64,000 nucleotides of DNA from Aquincola tertiaricarbonis. Lineage in GTDB: Bacteria > Pseudomonadota > Gammaproteobacteria > Burkholderiales > Burkholderiaceae_C. Below the pieces are notes generated by a model. The model was given only the letters and a program-made list of their open reading frames with translations. It searched no databases and had not been told where the DNA came from. The position numbers were made by a program, and so were the translations under genes. Positions within the stretch are counted from its first letter, which is position 1. Every line of letters starts with the position of its first letter. Of this stretch, positions 17,338-25,282 are shown in pieces. The stretch covers positions 124,001 through 188,000 of the forward strand of contig NZ_JZUE01000012.1 in NCBI RefSeq assembly GCF_000969605.1, given 5' to 3'.

Positions 17338-19095
17338 TCAGATGACGACGCGGGTGCCGTCGAAGCGGGTGAAGGCGAAGCCTTCGAACGGTTCGCGGAA
17401 GGTGGCCTTCTGCTCGCGCAGCAGGCTGATGACGAGGTTCTCGCCCTGGGCATACGAGGCCGCCGCGTCGGAGCGCCAGTGGATGCCCGCGGCGGTGCGG
17501 CCGGAGCCGTAGTTCAGCGCCAGCTTGTTCAGCTCGCCGCCCAACGTGAGCGGCGGGCCGGCGTAGGGCACCAGCCGCGTGGGGTCCGCGGGGTCGGGCT
17601 GCACCGGGTTGGGAATGACCAGGCTTTCGTCGTAGAAGGCCTTGAGCAGCGTGACCGTGACGGCGCCGATGATGGCCGCGCCGCCGGGATACGACGAGTG
17701 GATGGGTGCGCCTTCCGGGTACACCTGCGGCAGCAGGAAGCTGCCGTTGCGCGCACGGCTGCGCTCCAGCGCCTGCGAGCCGAGAAAGGCTTCGTGGATC
17801 GGGTAATCGGCCACGCCGCCCGCCAGCCGGTGCTGCACCAGGCCGCCGAAAGCCTCGGGCCGCAGGATGCGCTGCTCATACCACTTCTGGTAGTAGTTGA
17901 CGCGGATGCCCAGCGAGCTGGCCAGCGATATCAGCGACTGGAAATAGGCCGCCCCGAAGGTGCCCGAGGCACCGCCCTGCGTCTTCGAGCGCAGGTACGG
18001 ATTGCCCGGCGCCAGCGTGTTCTGCGAAGCGGGGAAGATGCCGCCGAACGATGGGTCGGCCGCCGAGGCCGCGGTGGAAAGCAGCTGGTTGGCGATGACG
18101 CCGAAGGCCGCGGCCGAGTGCACATAGGCCGCCAGGTCGCGGGTGCTGCTGATGTAGCGGCGCTGGTTGTCGTAGGCGATGCGGGCCTTGGGCGACTGGC
18201 CGTTCTGGATGGCCAGCCAGTCGTCGTACTGGGTGAGGAATTCATTGGCCGGCGTGTAGCTGCGGATGCGGGCCGACAGCGCCTGCGAGCCCAGCGGCAC
18301 GTCGCGCAGCAGGAACTGCGAGACATAGGGCCCGTCGGTCACGCCGGGCGGCGTGGCCCAGCGGCCGGTGCGTCCGCTGGCGTCGCGCTCGTCCACGTAC
18401 AGCACCGCGCCGCGCAGCAGGGTTTGCGGCGTCACGCGGCCGCCGACCTTCGGGCCCTGGAAGTCGGGCGCGCGGCTCAGCTCGGCGGCCGCGGCCAGCA
18501 CGTCGCGGTGCTGCGTGCCGTCGTGGAACTCGTTGAAGGGCACGTCGCGCAGCAGCGCGGCCCAGTAGATCTCGATGGCCTCGCTGGCGCGCTGGGCGCT
18601 GGCCAGCGCGGGCGCCGGCGGCAGCGCGAACTGCGAGGCGTTCAGGCCGTCCAGGCTCACCGCCAGCGTGCCCACCGGATTGAGCAGCTTGCGCGTGCCG
18701 CCCAGCGGGATCTTCTCGAAGTCGGCCGGGTCGCGGCTGGCGAAGGCCGCGGTGGCCAGGCGCCAGGCTTGCGGATCGACCTCGCCGCGCGCGTTGTGCG
18801 GCAGGCCGCGGCTGTCGGAGCCGATGCGGTTGGCATAGCGCGCCTCGTCGCCGTTGGTGGGATGCGGCGGCACCGGCTGCTCGGCCGCGGCGCGGGCCAG
18901 CGCACTGCGCACCTCGAAGGCGCGGCGGCGGAACTGCTCGTCGTAAGGCAGGCGGTCGGGCAGGTCGGCGGGTGCGGCTGGCGGCGCGCTGCCGCCGGCG
19001 GTCTGGGCGGAGGCAGGCAGCAGGCTGCCGGCGGCCAGGCCGGCACTGGCCTGCACCAGGAAGCCGCGGCGGGTGGCGGATGGGGATGCGCTCAT
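17338..19095 (-). CDS. Exported vanadium-haloperoxidase/PAP2-like protein with altered active site
   Basis: A 585-residue protein with a twin-arginine signal (TRRGFLVQASAGLAAGSLLPASA) and the helical fold of vanadium-dependent haloperoxidases. The C-terminal R-x-x-x-x-x-H vanadate motif is present as GRTAAGIHWRSDA. The motif that should read SYPSGHA reads SYPGGAA near residues 465-475, so both the serine and the catalytic histidine of the usual S-G-H triad are missing. A role in halogenation is therefore doubtful; phosphatase or ligand-binding roles are alternatives. It lies between a flavin monooxygenase and the AtsK-like gene in one operon. The start has a GGAG site upstream. Confidence 0.75.
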   Translation of the reverse strand: MSASPSATRRGFLVQASAGLAAGSLLPASAQTAGGSAPPAAPADLPDRLPYDEQFRRRAFEVRSALARAAAEQPVPPHPTNGDEARYANRIGSDSRGLPHNARGEVDPQAWRLATAAFASRDPADFEKIPLGGTRKLLNPVGTLAVSLDGLNASQFALPPAPALASAQRASEAIEIYWAALLRDVPFNEFHDGTQHRDVLAAAAELSRAPDFQGPKVGGRVTPQTLLRGAVLYVDERDASGRTGRWATPPGVTDGPYVSQFLLRDVPLGSQALSARIRSYTPANEFLTQYDDWLAIQNGQSPKARIAYDNQRRYISSTRDLAAYVHSAAAFGVIANQLLSTAASAADPSFGGIFPASQNTLAPGNPYLRSKTQGGASGTFGAAYFQSLISLASSLGIRVNYYQKWYEQRILRPEAFGGLVQHRLAGGVADYPIHEAFLGSQALERSRARNGSFLLPQVYPEGAPIHSSYPGGAAIIGAVTVTLLKAFYDESLVIPNPVQPDPADPTRLVPYAGPPLTLGGELNKLALNYGSGRTAAGIHWRSDAAASYAQGENLVISLLREQKATFREPFEGFAFTRFDGTRVVI

Positions 19096-19105
19096 GGGGG
19101 CTCCT

Positions 19106-20458
19106 TCAGGCGGCCTGTGCGGCCACGGTGGCGTAACGGCTGGCGGGGCGCTGCAACCCCAGGTTCTCGCGCAGCGTGCGGCCTTCGTAGGCGGTGCGGA
19201 ACAGGCCGCGGCGCTGCAGCTCGGGCACCACCAGGTCGACGAATTCATCGAGCGACTGCGGCAGCACCGGCGGCATCACGTTGAAGCCGTCGGCCGCGCC
19301 GTTCTCGAACCACTGCTGCATCTGGTCGACGATCTGCACCGGCGTGCCCACCACCACCCAGTGGCCGCGGGCGCCGGCCAGGTATTCGTACAGCTGGCGC
19401 ACGGTGAAGCGCTCTCGCCGCGCCAGCTCGATCACCACGTGCGCGCGGCTGTTCACGCCCTTGGGCGGCTCGGGGTAGTAGGGCGGCGGCGCGTCCAGGT
19501 CCCAGCGGGCCAGGTCGTCGTTCGGCCAGAAGGGCTGCAGCGTGTTCAGCCCCACCGCGGGGTGGATCAGCGCCTGCAGCTCGGCCCACTTCTCGCGCGC
19601 CTCCTCCTCGGTGCGGCCGATCACCGGCGAGATGCCGGGCAGCACCAGCAGTTGCTCCGGCCGGCGTCCGTACTTGGCCATGCGGCCCTTCACGTCCGCG
19701 TAGAAGGCCTGCGCCTCGGCCAGGCTGGTCCAGGCGGTGAAGATGGCCTCTGCGGTGGCCGCGGCCAGCTCCTTGCCGTCCTCCGACGAGCCGGCCTGCA
19801 CGATCACCGGATGGCCTTGCGGGGGACGCTCGATGTTGAGCGGGCCCTCCACCTTGAAGTGCTTGCCGACGTGGTTCAGCGCATGCAGCTTGCGCGGGTC
19901 GAAGTACACGCCCGAGGCGGCGTCGCGCACGAAGGCATCGTCCTCGAAGCTGTCCCACAGGCCCTTGACCACCTCGACGAACTCGTGCGCCCGGGCATAA
20001 CGTGCGGCGGGGTCGGGGTGCGCGGCCAGGCCGAAGTTGCCATGCACGTTGTCGGCGCTGGTGGTCACCACGTTCCAGGCCGCGCGGCCCTTGCTGATGT
20101 GGTCCAGCGAGGCGAACTTGCGCGCCAGCAGGTAGGGGTCTTCGTAGGTGGTGCTGGCGGTGGCCACGAAGCCGATGTGCCGGGTCACCTGCGACAGCGC
20201 AGCCCACAGCGTCACCGGCTCGAAGTAGGAGACGCGGCCCTGCCGGCTCAGCGATTCGTCGTCGCCCTTGTGGCGTTGGCCGGGGCTGTCGGCCACGAAC
20301 ACCTGGTCGAACAGGCCGCGCTCGGCGGTCTGCGCCACCTGCACGTAGTGGTCGATGTTGATGCCCGAATCGATCTGCGATCCGGGGTGCCGCCAGGCGG
20401 CCACATGGTGGCCGGTGGCCATGATGAAGGCGCCGAGGCGCATCTGCTTGCGGGTCAT
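19106..20458 (-). CDS. LLM-class flavin-dependent monooxygenase, NtaA/SnaA/DszA/SoxA family
   Basis: A 450-residue luciferase-like enzyme of the same subfamily as the protein at 10.5 kb. Landmarks are MRLGAFIMATGHHVAAWRHP, HISKGRAAWNVVTTSADNVHGNFG, ARYARAHEFVEVVKGLWDS, and [32 protein letters not shown] near the end. It probably uses FMNH2 from MsuE to open C-S bonds of a compound imported by the SsuA/C/B proteins of the same operon. GGAGG precedes the ATG. Confidence 0.88.
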   Translation of the reverse strand: MTRKQMRLGAFIMATGHHVAAWRHPGSQIDSGINIDHYVQVAQTAERGLFDQVFVADSPGQRHKGDDESLSRQGRVSYFEPVTLWAALSQVTRHIGFVATASTTYEDPYLLARKFASLDHISKGRAAWNVVTTSADNVHGNFGLAAHPDPAARYARAHEFVEVVKGLWDSFEDDAFVRDAASGVYFDPRKLHALNHVGKHFKVEGPLNIERPPQGHPVIVQAGSSEDGKELAAATAEAIFTAWTSLAEAQAFYADVKGRMAKYGRRPEQLLVLPGISPVIGRTEEEAREKWAELQALIHPAVGLNTLQPFWPNDDLARWDLDAPPPYYPEPPKGVNSRAHVVIELARRERFTVRQLYEYLAGARGHWVVVGTPVQIVDQMQQWFENGAADGFNVMPPVLPQSLDEFVDLVVPELQRRGLFRTAYEGRTLRENLGLQRPASRYATVAAQAA

Positions 20459-20492
20459 GAACGGTCCTCCTTCCAGAGATGGGCGCGGCGCT

Positions 20493-21251
20493 TCAGGCCG
20501 CGCCGGCGAATTCGGCGAGCACGCCTTCCTTGGCCTGCGTGAAGGCGGTACTCAGGCGGTCGCGCGGGAAGCTCAAGGGCACCGGCACCGTGCGGCGGAT
20601 GCGGCCCGGCCGCGGCTCCATCACCACCACCTTCTGGCCCAGGTACACCGCCTCTTCCACGTCGTGGGTGACGAGGATCATCGTGATGCCCTCGGCCTGC
20701 CAGATGCGGTGCAGCTCCTGCTGCAGGTGCGCGCGGGTGATGGCGTCCAGCGCGCCGAAGGGCTCGTCCAGCAGCAGCACCTCGGGCCGGCTGACCAGCG
20801 CCCGCGCAATGGCAACGCGCTGCGACATGCCGCCGCTGAGCTGGTGCGGATGCGCCTTCTCGAAGCCGGTGAGCCCCACCAGCGCGATGTGCTCGCGCAC
20901 CGCGCGGGCCTTGTCGGCCTCGGGCAGCTCGGCGTTGAGCAGGCCCAGCGCGATGTTCTGCTCCACGTTGAGCCAGGGGAACAGCCGGTGCTCCTGGAAC
21001 ACGATGCCGCGGTCGAGGCTGGTGCCCACGATGCGGCGGCCGTCCAGCAGCACCTCGCCCTGGTAGTCGGCCTCCAGGCCCACGATCAGGCGCAGCAGCG
21101 TGCTCTTGCCGCAGCCGCTGCTGCCCACGATGCTCACGAACTCGCCCGGGTTGACGGTGAGGGTGATGTTCTGCAGCACCGGCAGGGGCTGGCCCTCGAC
21201 CTCGAACTGCTTGCTCAGGTTGCCGATGTGCAGCGTGCCCGCATGCGCCAT
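20493..21251 (-). CDS. ssuB: Sulfonate-type ABC transporter ATP-binding protein (SsuB-like)
   Basis: A 252-residue ATPase with Walker A GSSGCGKS, a short Q-loop region FQEHRLFPWLNV, signature [15 protein letters not shown], Walker B LLLDEPFGALDA and switch histidine LVTHDVEEAV. This pattern is characteristic of the nitrate/sulfonate/taurine importer family. It follows two permease genes and two binding-protein genes, so it energises that importer. Confidence 0.9.
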   Translation of the reverse strand: MAHAGTLHIGNLSKQFEVEGQPLPVLQNITLTVNPGEFVSIVGSSGCGKSTLLRLIVGLEADYQGEVLLDGRRIVGTSLDRGIVFQEHRLFPWLNVEQNIALGLLNAELPEADKARAVREHIALVGLTGFEKAHPHQLSGGMSQRVAIARALVSRPEVLLLDEPFGALDAITRAHLQQELHRIWQAEGITMILVTHDVEEAVYLGQKVVVMEPRPGRIRRTVPVPLSFPRDRLSTAFTQAKEGVLAEFAGAA

Positions 21252-21280
21252 GTGTTTGCTCCTTGGATGGGTAGTGCGGT

Positions 21281-22066
21281 TCAGAACTGCGCGACCGAGC
21301 GGCCGCGCCAGGCCAGCGCACGCGCCTCGATGCGGCTGGCGATCCAGTTGAGGGCGAAGCCCACCGCGCCCACCACGATCACGCCGAACAGCACCAGGTC
21401 CATCCAGAAGTGCTCGCGGCCGTCGATCATGGTGTTGCCGATGCCCTGGCCCGAGACCAGCAGGTACTCCGCGCCCAGCGTGGCCAGCCAGGCGTAGATC
21501 AGCGCCAGGTGGATGCCGGCGAAGATCGACGGCGAGGCCGAAGGCAGGATCAGCAGCCGCCAGGTCTGCCGGCGGTTGAACTTCAGGACACGCGCCACCT
21601 CCAGCAGGTCGGCCGGCACGCTGCGGATGCCCTCGTAGGTGTTGAGCACCACCGGGAAGAAGGCGGCCAGCGACAGGAAGGCCACCTTGGCCGCATCGCC
21701 CAGGCCGAACCACACCGACAGCAGCGGAATCCACGCGAACAGCGAGATCTGCTTGAGCGTGTGGAAGCTCGGCCCCAGCAGCCGGTCCGCCAGGCGCGAG
21801 GCCCCCAGCAGGGCGCCGAACGACAACCCGGCCGTGCTGCCGATCGCAAAGCCGATGAGGTCGCGGCGCAGGCTGGCGCCGAGTGCGGCGGACAGCTTGC
21901 CGCTGCTCACCTGCTCCACCGCCGTGGCCCACACCTTCTCGGGCGGCACCAGCAGCGGCGAGGTGGTCCATCCCCAGCGTGTGGCCAGCCACCAGGCCGC
22001 CAGCAGCAGCGCCGGCAGCACCCAGCCGCGCACGGCCTTCGGCACGATCACGAGGCGGCGCGCCAT
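21281..22066 (-). CDS. ssuC: Sulfonate-type ABC transporter permease (SsuC-like), second of a pair
   Basis: A 261-residue inner-membrane protein with six probable helices and the EAA loop EVARVLKFNRRQTWRLLILPSASPSIFAGIHLAL. Its ATG overlaps the stop of the preceding permease (ATGA). Two different SsuC-type permeases in one operon suggest a heterodimeric channel, which is less usual than the SsuC homodimer. Confidence 0.88.
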   Translation of the reverse strand: MARRLVIVPKAVRGWVLPALLLAAWWLATRWGWTTSPLLVPPEKVWATAVEQVSSGKLSAALGASLRRDLIGFAIGSTAGLSFGALLGASRLADRLLGPSFHTLKQISLFAWIPLLSVWFGLGDAAKVAFLSLAAFFPVVLNTYEGIRSVPADLLEVARVLKFNRRQTWRLLILPSASPSIFAGIHLALIYAWLATLGAEYLLVSGQGIGNTMIDGREHFWMDLVLFGVIVVGAVGFALNWIASRIEARALAWRGRSVAQF

Positions 22067-22920
22067 CACAGGCCCGCCTTGCGCCAGCCGAGCAGGCGCT
22101 GCTCGGCCACGGCCAGCAGCTTGTCGAGCGACCAGCCCACCGCGCCCACCACCACCACGGCGGCCAGCACCACGTCGAGCTGGAAGAGCTGGCGGCCGAA
22201 CACGATCATGTAGCCCAGGCCTTCGCTGGAGGCCAGCAGCTCCACCACCACCAGCGCCAGCCACGCGTGAGTGAGGCCGTAGCGCACGCCGTTCCAGATG
22301 GGCGCCAGCGCGGCCGGGAACACCACCTTGCGCAGCATCTGCCAGCGGGTGAAGCGCAGCACCCGCGCCACCTCGATGTAGCGGGTGGGCACGCCCTGGA
22401 TGCCCTTGTAGGTGTTGAGCGCGATCGGTACCAGCGCGGCCTTGCTGATGAGGATGATCTTCAGCGCCTCGTCGATGCCCACCAGCAGCATCAGCAGCGG
22501 CAGCCAGCCCAGCACCGGCACCTGGCTGAAGGCCTTGAAGGTGGGATAGAGGTAGTCCTTCACCGTGGGCGACAGGCCCATCGCCACGCCCAGCGCCAGC
22601 CCGCCGGCCAGGCCGAGCGCGAAGCCGCCCAGCACCCGCAGCAGGCTCACCTGCAGGTGGGCCCACAGCTCGCCGCTGCGCGCGGCTTCCAGGAAGGTGG
22701 CGGCCACCGCCTCGGGCGAAGGCAGCACCTGCGGCGCGATCCATTCGTTGCGCGCGGCCAGCCACCACAGCGCCAGCACCGCCAGCGGCACGGGCCAGGC
22801 CAGCAGCCAGCGGCCGATGCGGCCCGGCGCCGCCGAAGGACGCCACGGTGCGGCGCCAGTGCGCGGCCGGGCGGCCACGGCGGGGGCCCGTTCCAGGCCG
22901 ATGTGCAGGGGTTGTTCCAT
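22066..22920 (-). CDS. ssuC: Sulfonate-type ABC transporter permease (SsuC-like), first of a pair
   Basis: A 284-residue inner-membrane permease with a proline/arginine-rich cytoplasmic N-terminal stretch of about 35 residues before the first helix. The EAA loop is EVARVLRFTRWQMLRKVVFPAALAPIWNGVRYGL. It lies four bases after the upstream binding-protein gene. Paired with the next permease it should form the membrane channel. Confidence 0.88.
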   Translation of the reverse strand: MEQPLHIGLERAPAVAARPRTGAAPWRPSAAPGRIGRWLLAWPVPLAVLALWWLAARNEWIAPQVLPSPEAVAATFLEAARSGELWAHLQVSLLRVLGGFALGLAGGLALGVAMGLSPTVKDYLYPTFKAFSQVPVLGWLPLLMLLVGIDEALKIILISKAALVPIALNTYKGIQGVPTRYIEVARVLRFTRWQMLRKVVFPAALAPIWNGVRYGLTHAWLALVVVELLASSEGLGYMIVFGRQLFQLDVVLAAVVVVGAVGWSLDKLLAVAEQRLLGWRKAGL

Positions 22921-22924
22921 CGCT

Positions 22925-24010
22925 TCAGGCTCCCAGTGCCTTGCCGTCGGCCTGGTACACCGGCCAGTAGTTCTGCAGCCCTTGCTGGCGCAGCGCGGTG
23001 TCCAGCCAGCGGGTGTCGATCCACTGCGCCACGTCGAAGCGCTTGCGCGTGAGCTTGAAGCGGTAGGCCTGCGCCTCCGCGTCCTTGTAGCGGGCCACCA
23101 GGAAGGGGTCGAAGTTGGGGTTCAGCCGCACGCGCAGCGGCTCGCCTGCGTAGTCCTCCTTCCAGTGCTCGTAGGGCGTGCCGGCGCGCGCCCACAGGCG
23201 CAGCACCTCCTCGCGGTTGGCTTCGTCGGAGGCCCAGCGCGCGGTGCGCACCGCTGCGTCGATCAGCCGCTGCACCCGCTGCGGATGCGCCGCGGCATAG
23301 GCCTCGGTCACCAGCACATGGCTTTGCCGCGTGAACACCGGCGAATCGCCCTTGCTGGCATACAGCACCCGCACCTGGCCCTTGTCGCGCAGCCGCAGGA
23401 TGTCCATCGCGCCGATGGCGGCATCGATGTCCTTGGTGGACAGCGCGGCCAGGTAGCCCGCGGTGTCCAGGTTGAGGATCTTCAGGTCCTTCTCGGCCAG
23501 GCCATGCGCTTCCAGCAGCCGCAGCGCGGGCAGGTGCATGTTGGTGCCGCGGAACAGCGAGACCCGCTTGCCGCGCAGGTCGGCCACCGTCTTCAGCGGC
23601 GAATCGGGCGGCACGCCGATGTAGATGTTGCTGCGCACGCCGGTGGCGAAGATCAGCTGCGTCTTCAGGCCCGCGGACTTCGCCACGATGGCCGGCAGGT
23701 CGCCCTGGAAGGCGAAGTCGAGCTGGCCGGTGGTCAGCGCCTCGTTCACCGCCGGGCCGGCGCCCTTGAAGAACAGCCACTCCACCTTCACGCCGTCGGC
23801 CTGCAGCGCCTCGTCGATCCAGCCCTTGGCATGGGCGATGGCCATCGAGCTGCCGGCCACGCTGGGCGGCTGGCCCACCGCGGGCTGGGCCACGCCGATG
23901 CGCAAGATGGGCGCCGACTGGGCCAGGGCGGGCAGGCCGAGCAAGGCCGCGGCCTGGGCCACCGCACCGGCGGCCGCATGCTTCAACGCGGAGCGTCGTG
24001 TGAGCTTCAT
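22925..24010 (-). CDS. SsuA-type ABC substrate-binding protein
   Basis: A 361-residue periplasmic binding protein with a twin-arginine-like signal (KLTRRSALKHAAAGAVAQAAALLGLPALAQ). The mature part has family landmarks VEWLFFKGAGPAVNEALTTGQLDFAFQGDLPAIV, LRGKRVSLFRGTNMHLPALR and the C-terminal FKLTRKRFDVAQWIDTRWLD. The GAGPAVNEA loop marks the subgroup that binds aliphatic sulfonates or sulfate esters. It is a close paralogue of the gene immediately upstream. Confidence 0.88.
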   Translation of the reverse strand: MKLTRRSALKHAAAGAVAQAAALLGLPALAQSAPILRIGVAQPAVGQPPSVAGSSMAIAHAKGWIDEALQADGVKVEWLFFKGAGPAVNEALTTGQLDFAFQGDLPAIVAKSAGLKTQLIFATGVRSNIYIGVPPDSPLKTVADLRGKRVSLFRGTNMHLPALRLLEAHGLAEKDLKILNLDTAGYLAALSTKDIDAAIGAMDILRLRDKGQVRVLYASKGDSPVFTRQSHVLVTEAYAAAHPQRVQRLIDAAVRTARWASDEANREEVLRLWARAGTPYEHWKEDYAGEPLRVRLNPNFDPFLVARYKDAEAQAYRFKLTRKRFDVAQWIDTRWLDTALRQQGLQNYWPVYQADGKALGA

Positions 24011-24032
24011 GGGGAGGGTCCTGCGTGTGGGG

Positions 24033-25133
24033 TCAGCGGGCGGCAGCCAGCTTGCTGCCGATGAGTTCGCCATCGGCGCCGTACTCGGGCCAGTAGCCTT
24101 CGAGCTTCAGTTCCTTCAGCGCGGCGTCCAGCCAGCGGCGGTCGAACCAGCTGTCGATCTCAGGTTGGCTGCGGGTAAGCTTTAGCGCATGGGCCTGCGC
24201 CGCCGCGTCCTTGTAGCGGGCCACCAGGAAGGGATCGAGCAGCGGCGACAGGCGCACCCGCAGCGGCTGGCCGATGAAGTCCTCGCGCCAGAAGCGCTCG
24301 GGCAGCTCGGCCTGGCCCCACTGCGCGAACAACTCGCTGCGCTGCTGTTCATCCGAATAGACCTTGGCCGCCTTCACCAGCGTGGTGACCACGCGCTGCA
24401 CGACCTGCGGCTGGCGCTGCGCGAAGTCGTCGGTGACCAGCAGCACCGTCTGCCGTGTGAAGCGGTAGCTGTCCTGCGCGGCCGACCACACCACCTTGGC
24501 CGCGCCCTTCTCACGCAGCGAGAACAGCTCCACGTAGCCGAAGGCGGCGTCGATGTCGCGCGTGGCCAGCGCGGCCTGGGCGCTGGCGGTGTCCAGGTTG
24601 ATGAGCTTGAGGTCGCTTTCCTTGATGCCCTTGGCCGCCAGCGCGCGCACCGCGGCCAGGTGCAGGTTGGTGCCCTTGAACACCGCCACCCGCTTGCCCT
24701 TCAGGTCCTCCAGCCGGGTGACGGAGGAGTCGGGCGGCACGCCCAGGTAGAGGCCGTTGCGCACGCCGCTGCCGGCGATGATCCGCGTCTTCACGCCGCC
24801 GGCGCGGTGCACGATGCTGGGCAGGTCGCCCTGCCAGGCGAAGTCGAGCTGCCTGTTCACCAGCGCCTCGTTCACCGCCGGGCCGGCGCCCTTGAAGAAG
24901 ATCCACTGCACCTGGATGCCGTCGCGCTCGAACTCCTCTTCCAGCAGGCCCTGCGCATTGACGATGCCGGTGGTGGAGCCGCCGGTGCGCGGTGGCGCGC
25001 CCACGCCGCCGGTGGCCACGCCGATGCGCACGGTGGTGGGCTTCGGCCCCGGGTTCTGCGCCTGCGCGGCCAACGTGAAGACGGCCAGCAGCAGGGTGGC
25101 CAGGCCCAGGCCCAGCCAGCGTTGCAAGGTCAT
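24033..25133 (-). CDS. SsuA-type ABC substrate-binding protein, first gene of the operon
   Basis: A 366-residue periplasmic binding protein with a signal peptide (RWLGLGLATLLLAVFTLAAQA) and the same fold as its neighbour: VQWIFFKGAGPAVNEALVNRQLDFAWQGDLPSIV, LKGKRVAVFKGTNLHLAAVR, LKLTRSQPEIDSWFDRRWLD. Start chosen at the second of two close ATGs, which has an AGGG site at proper distance; the alternative is nine bases upstream. The sulfur-box promoter and the TGTCTAGACA-type operator lie just upstream. Two binding proteins for one channel suggests broadened substrate range. Confidence 0.86.
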   Translation of the reverse strand: MTLQRWLGLGLATLLLAVFTLAAQAQNPGPKPTTVRIGVATGGVGAPPRTGGSTTGIVNAQGLLEEEFERDGIQVQWIFFKGAGPAVNEALVNRQLDFAWQGDLPSIVHRAGGVKTRIIAGSGVRNGLYLGVPPDSSVTRLEDLKGKRVAVFKGTNLHLAAVRALAAKGIKESDLKLINLDTASAQAALATRDIDAAFGYVELFSLREKGAAKVVWSAAQDSYRFTRQTVLLVTDDFAQRQPQVVQRVVTTLVKAAKVYSDEQQRSELFAQWGQAELPERFWREDFIGQPLRVRLSPLLDPFLVARYKDAAAQAHALKLTRSQPEIDSWFDRRWLDAALKELKLEGYWPEYGADGELIGSKLAAAR

Positions 25134-25167
25134 GATCGGCATCCCTGTGCGTCGATGAGGTGGATGC

Positions 25168-25220
25168 ACGATAGGCAGCTTGCCTAGACAGGTGAACCTC
25201 TGATTTCGAGTTTGGTTATG
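25168..25220 (-). promoter_or_regulatory. Sulfur-box promoter of the SsuA/SsuC/SsuB/AtsK operon
   Basis: On the minus strand CATAACC starts at 25220, CGAAATC follows, the -35-proximal part is GAGGTT at 25200, and the -10 TATCGT starts at 25173, again 47 bases from the first base. The TTCGTT element is the least conserved copy here. An operator-like palindrome occupies the spacer. Confidence 0.65.
25179..25192. promoter_or_regulatory. TGTCTAGACA-type palindrome (site 1), in the promoter spacer
   Basis: CTTGCCTAGACAGG; its reverse complement differs by one base from the sites at 51205 and 59854. It sits between the -35 region and the -10 hexamer of the operon promoter, the classical position for a repressor. 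Confidence 0.5.
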
Positions 25221-25282
25221 CAATGCCGCGTGGCTTGCTACAGTGCCGCCCCTTCCTTCGCCCGCCTGCCTTCGCACCTGCC

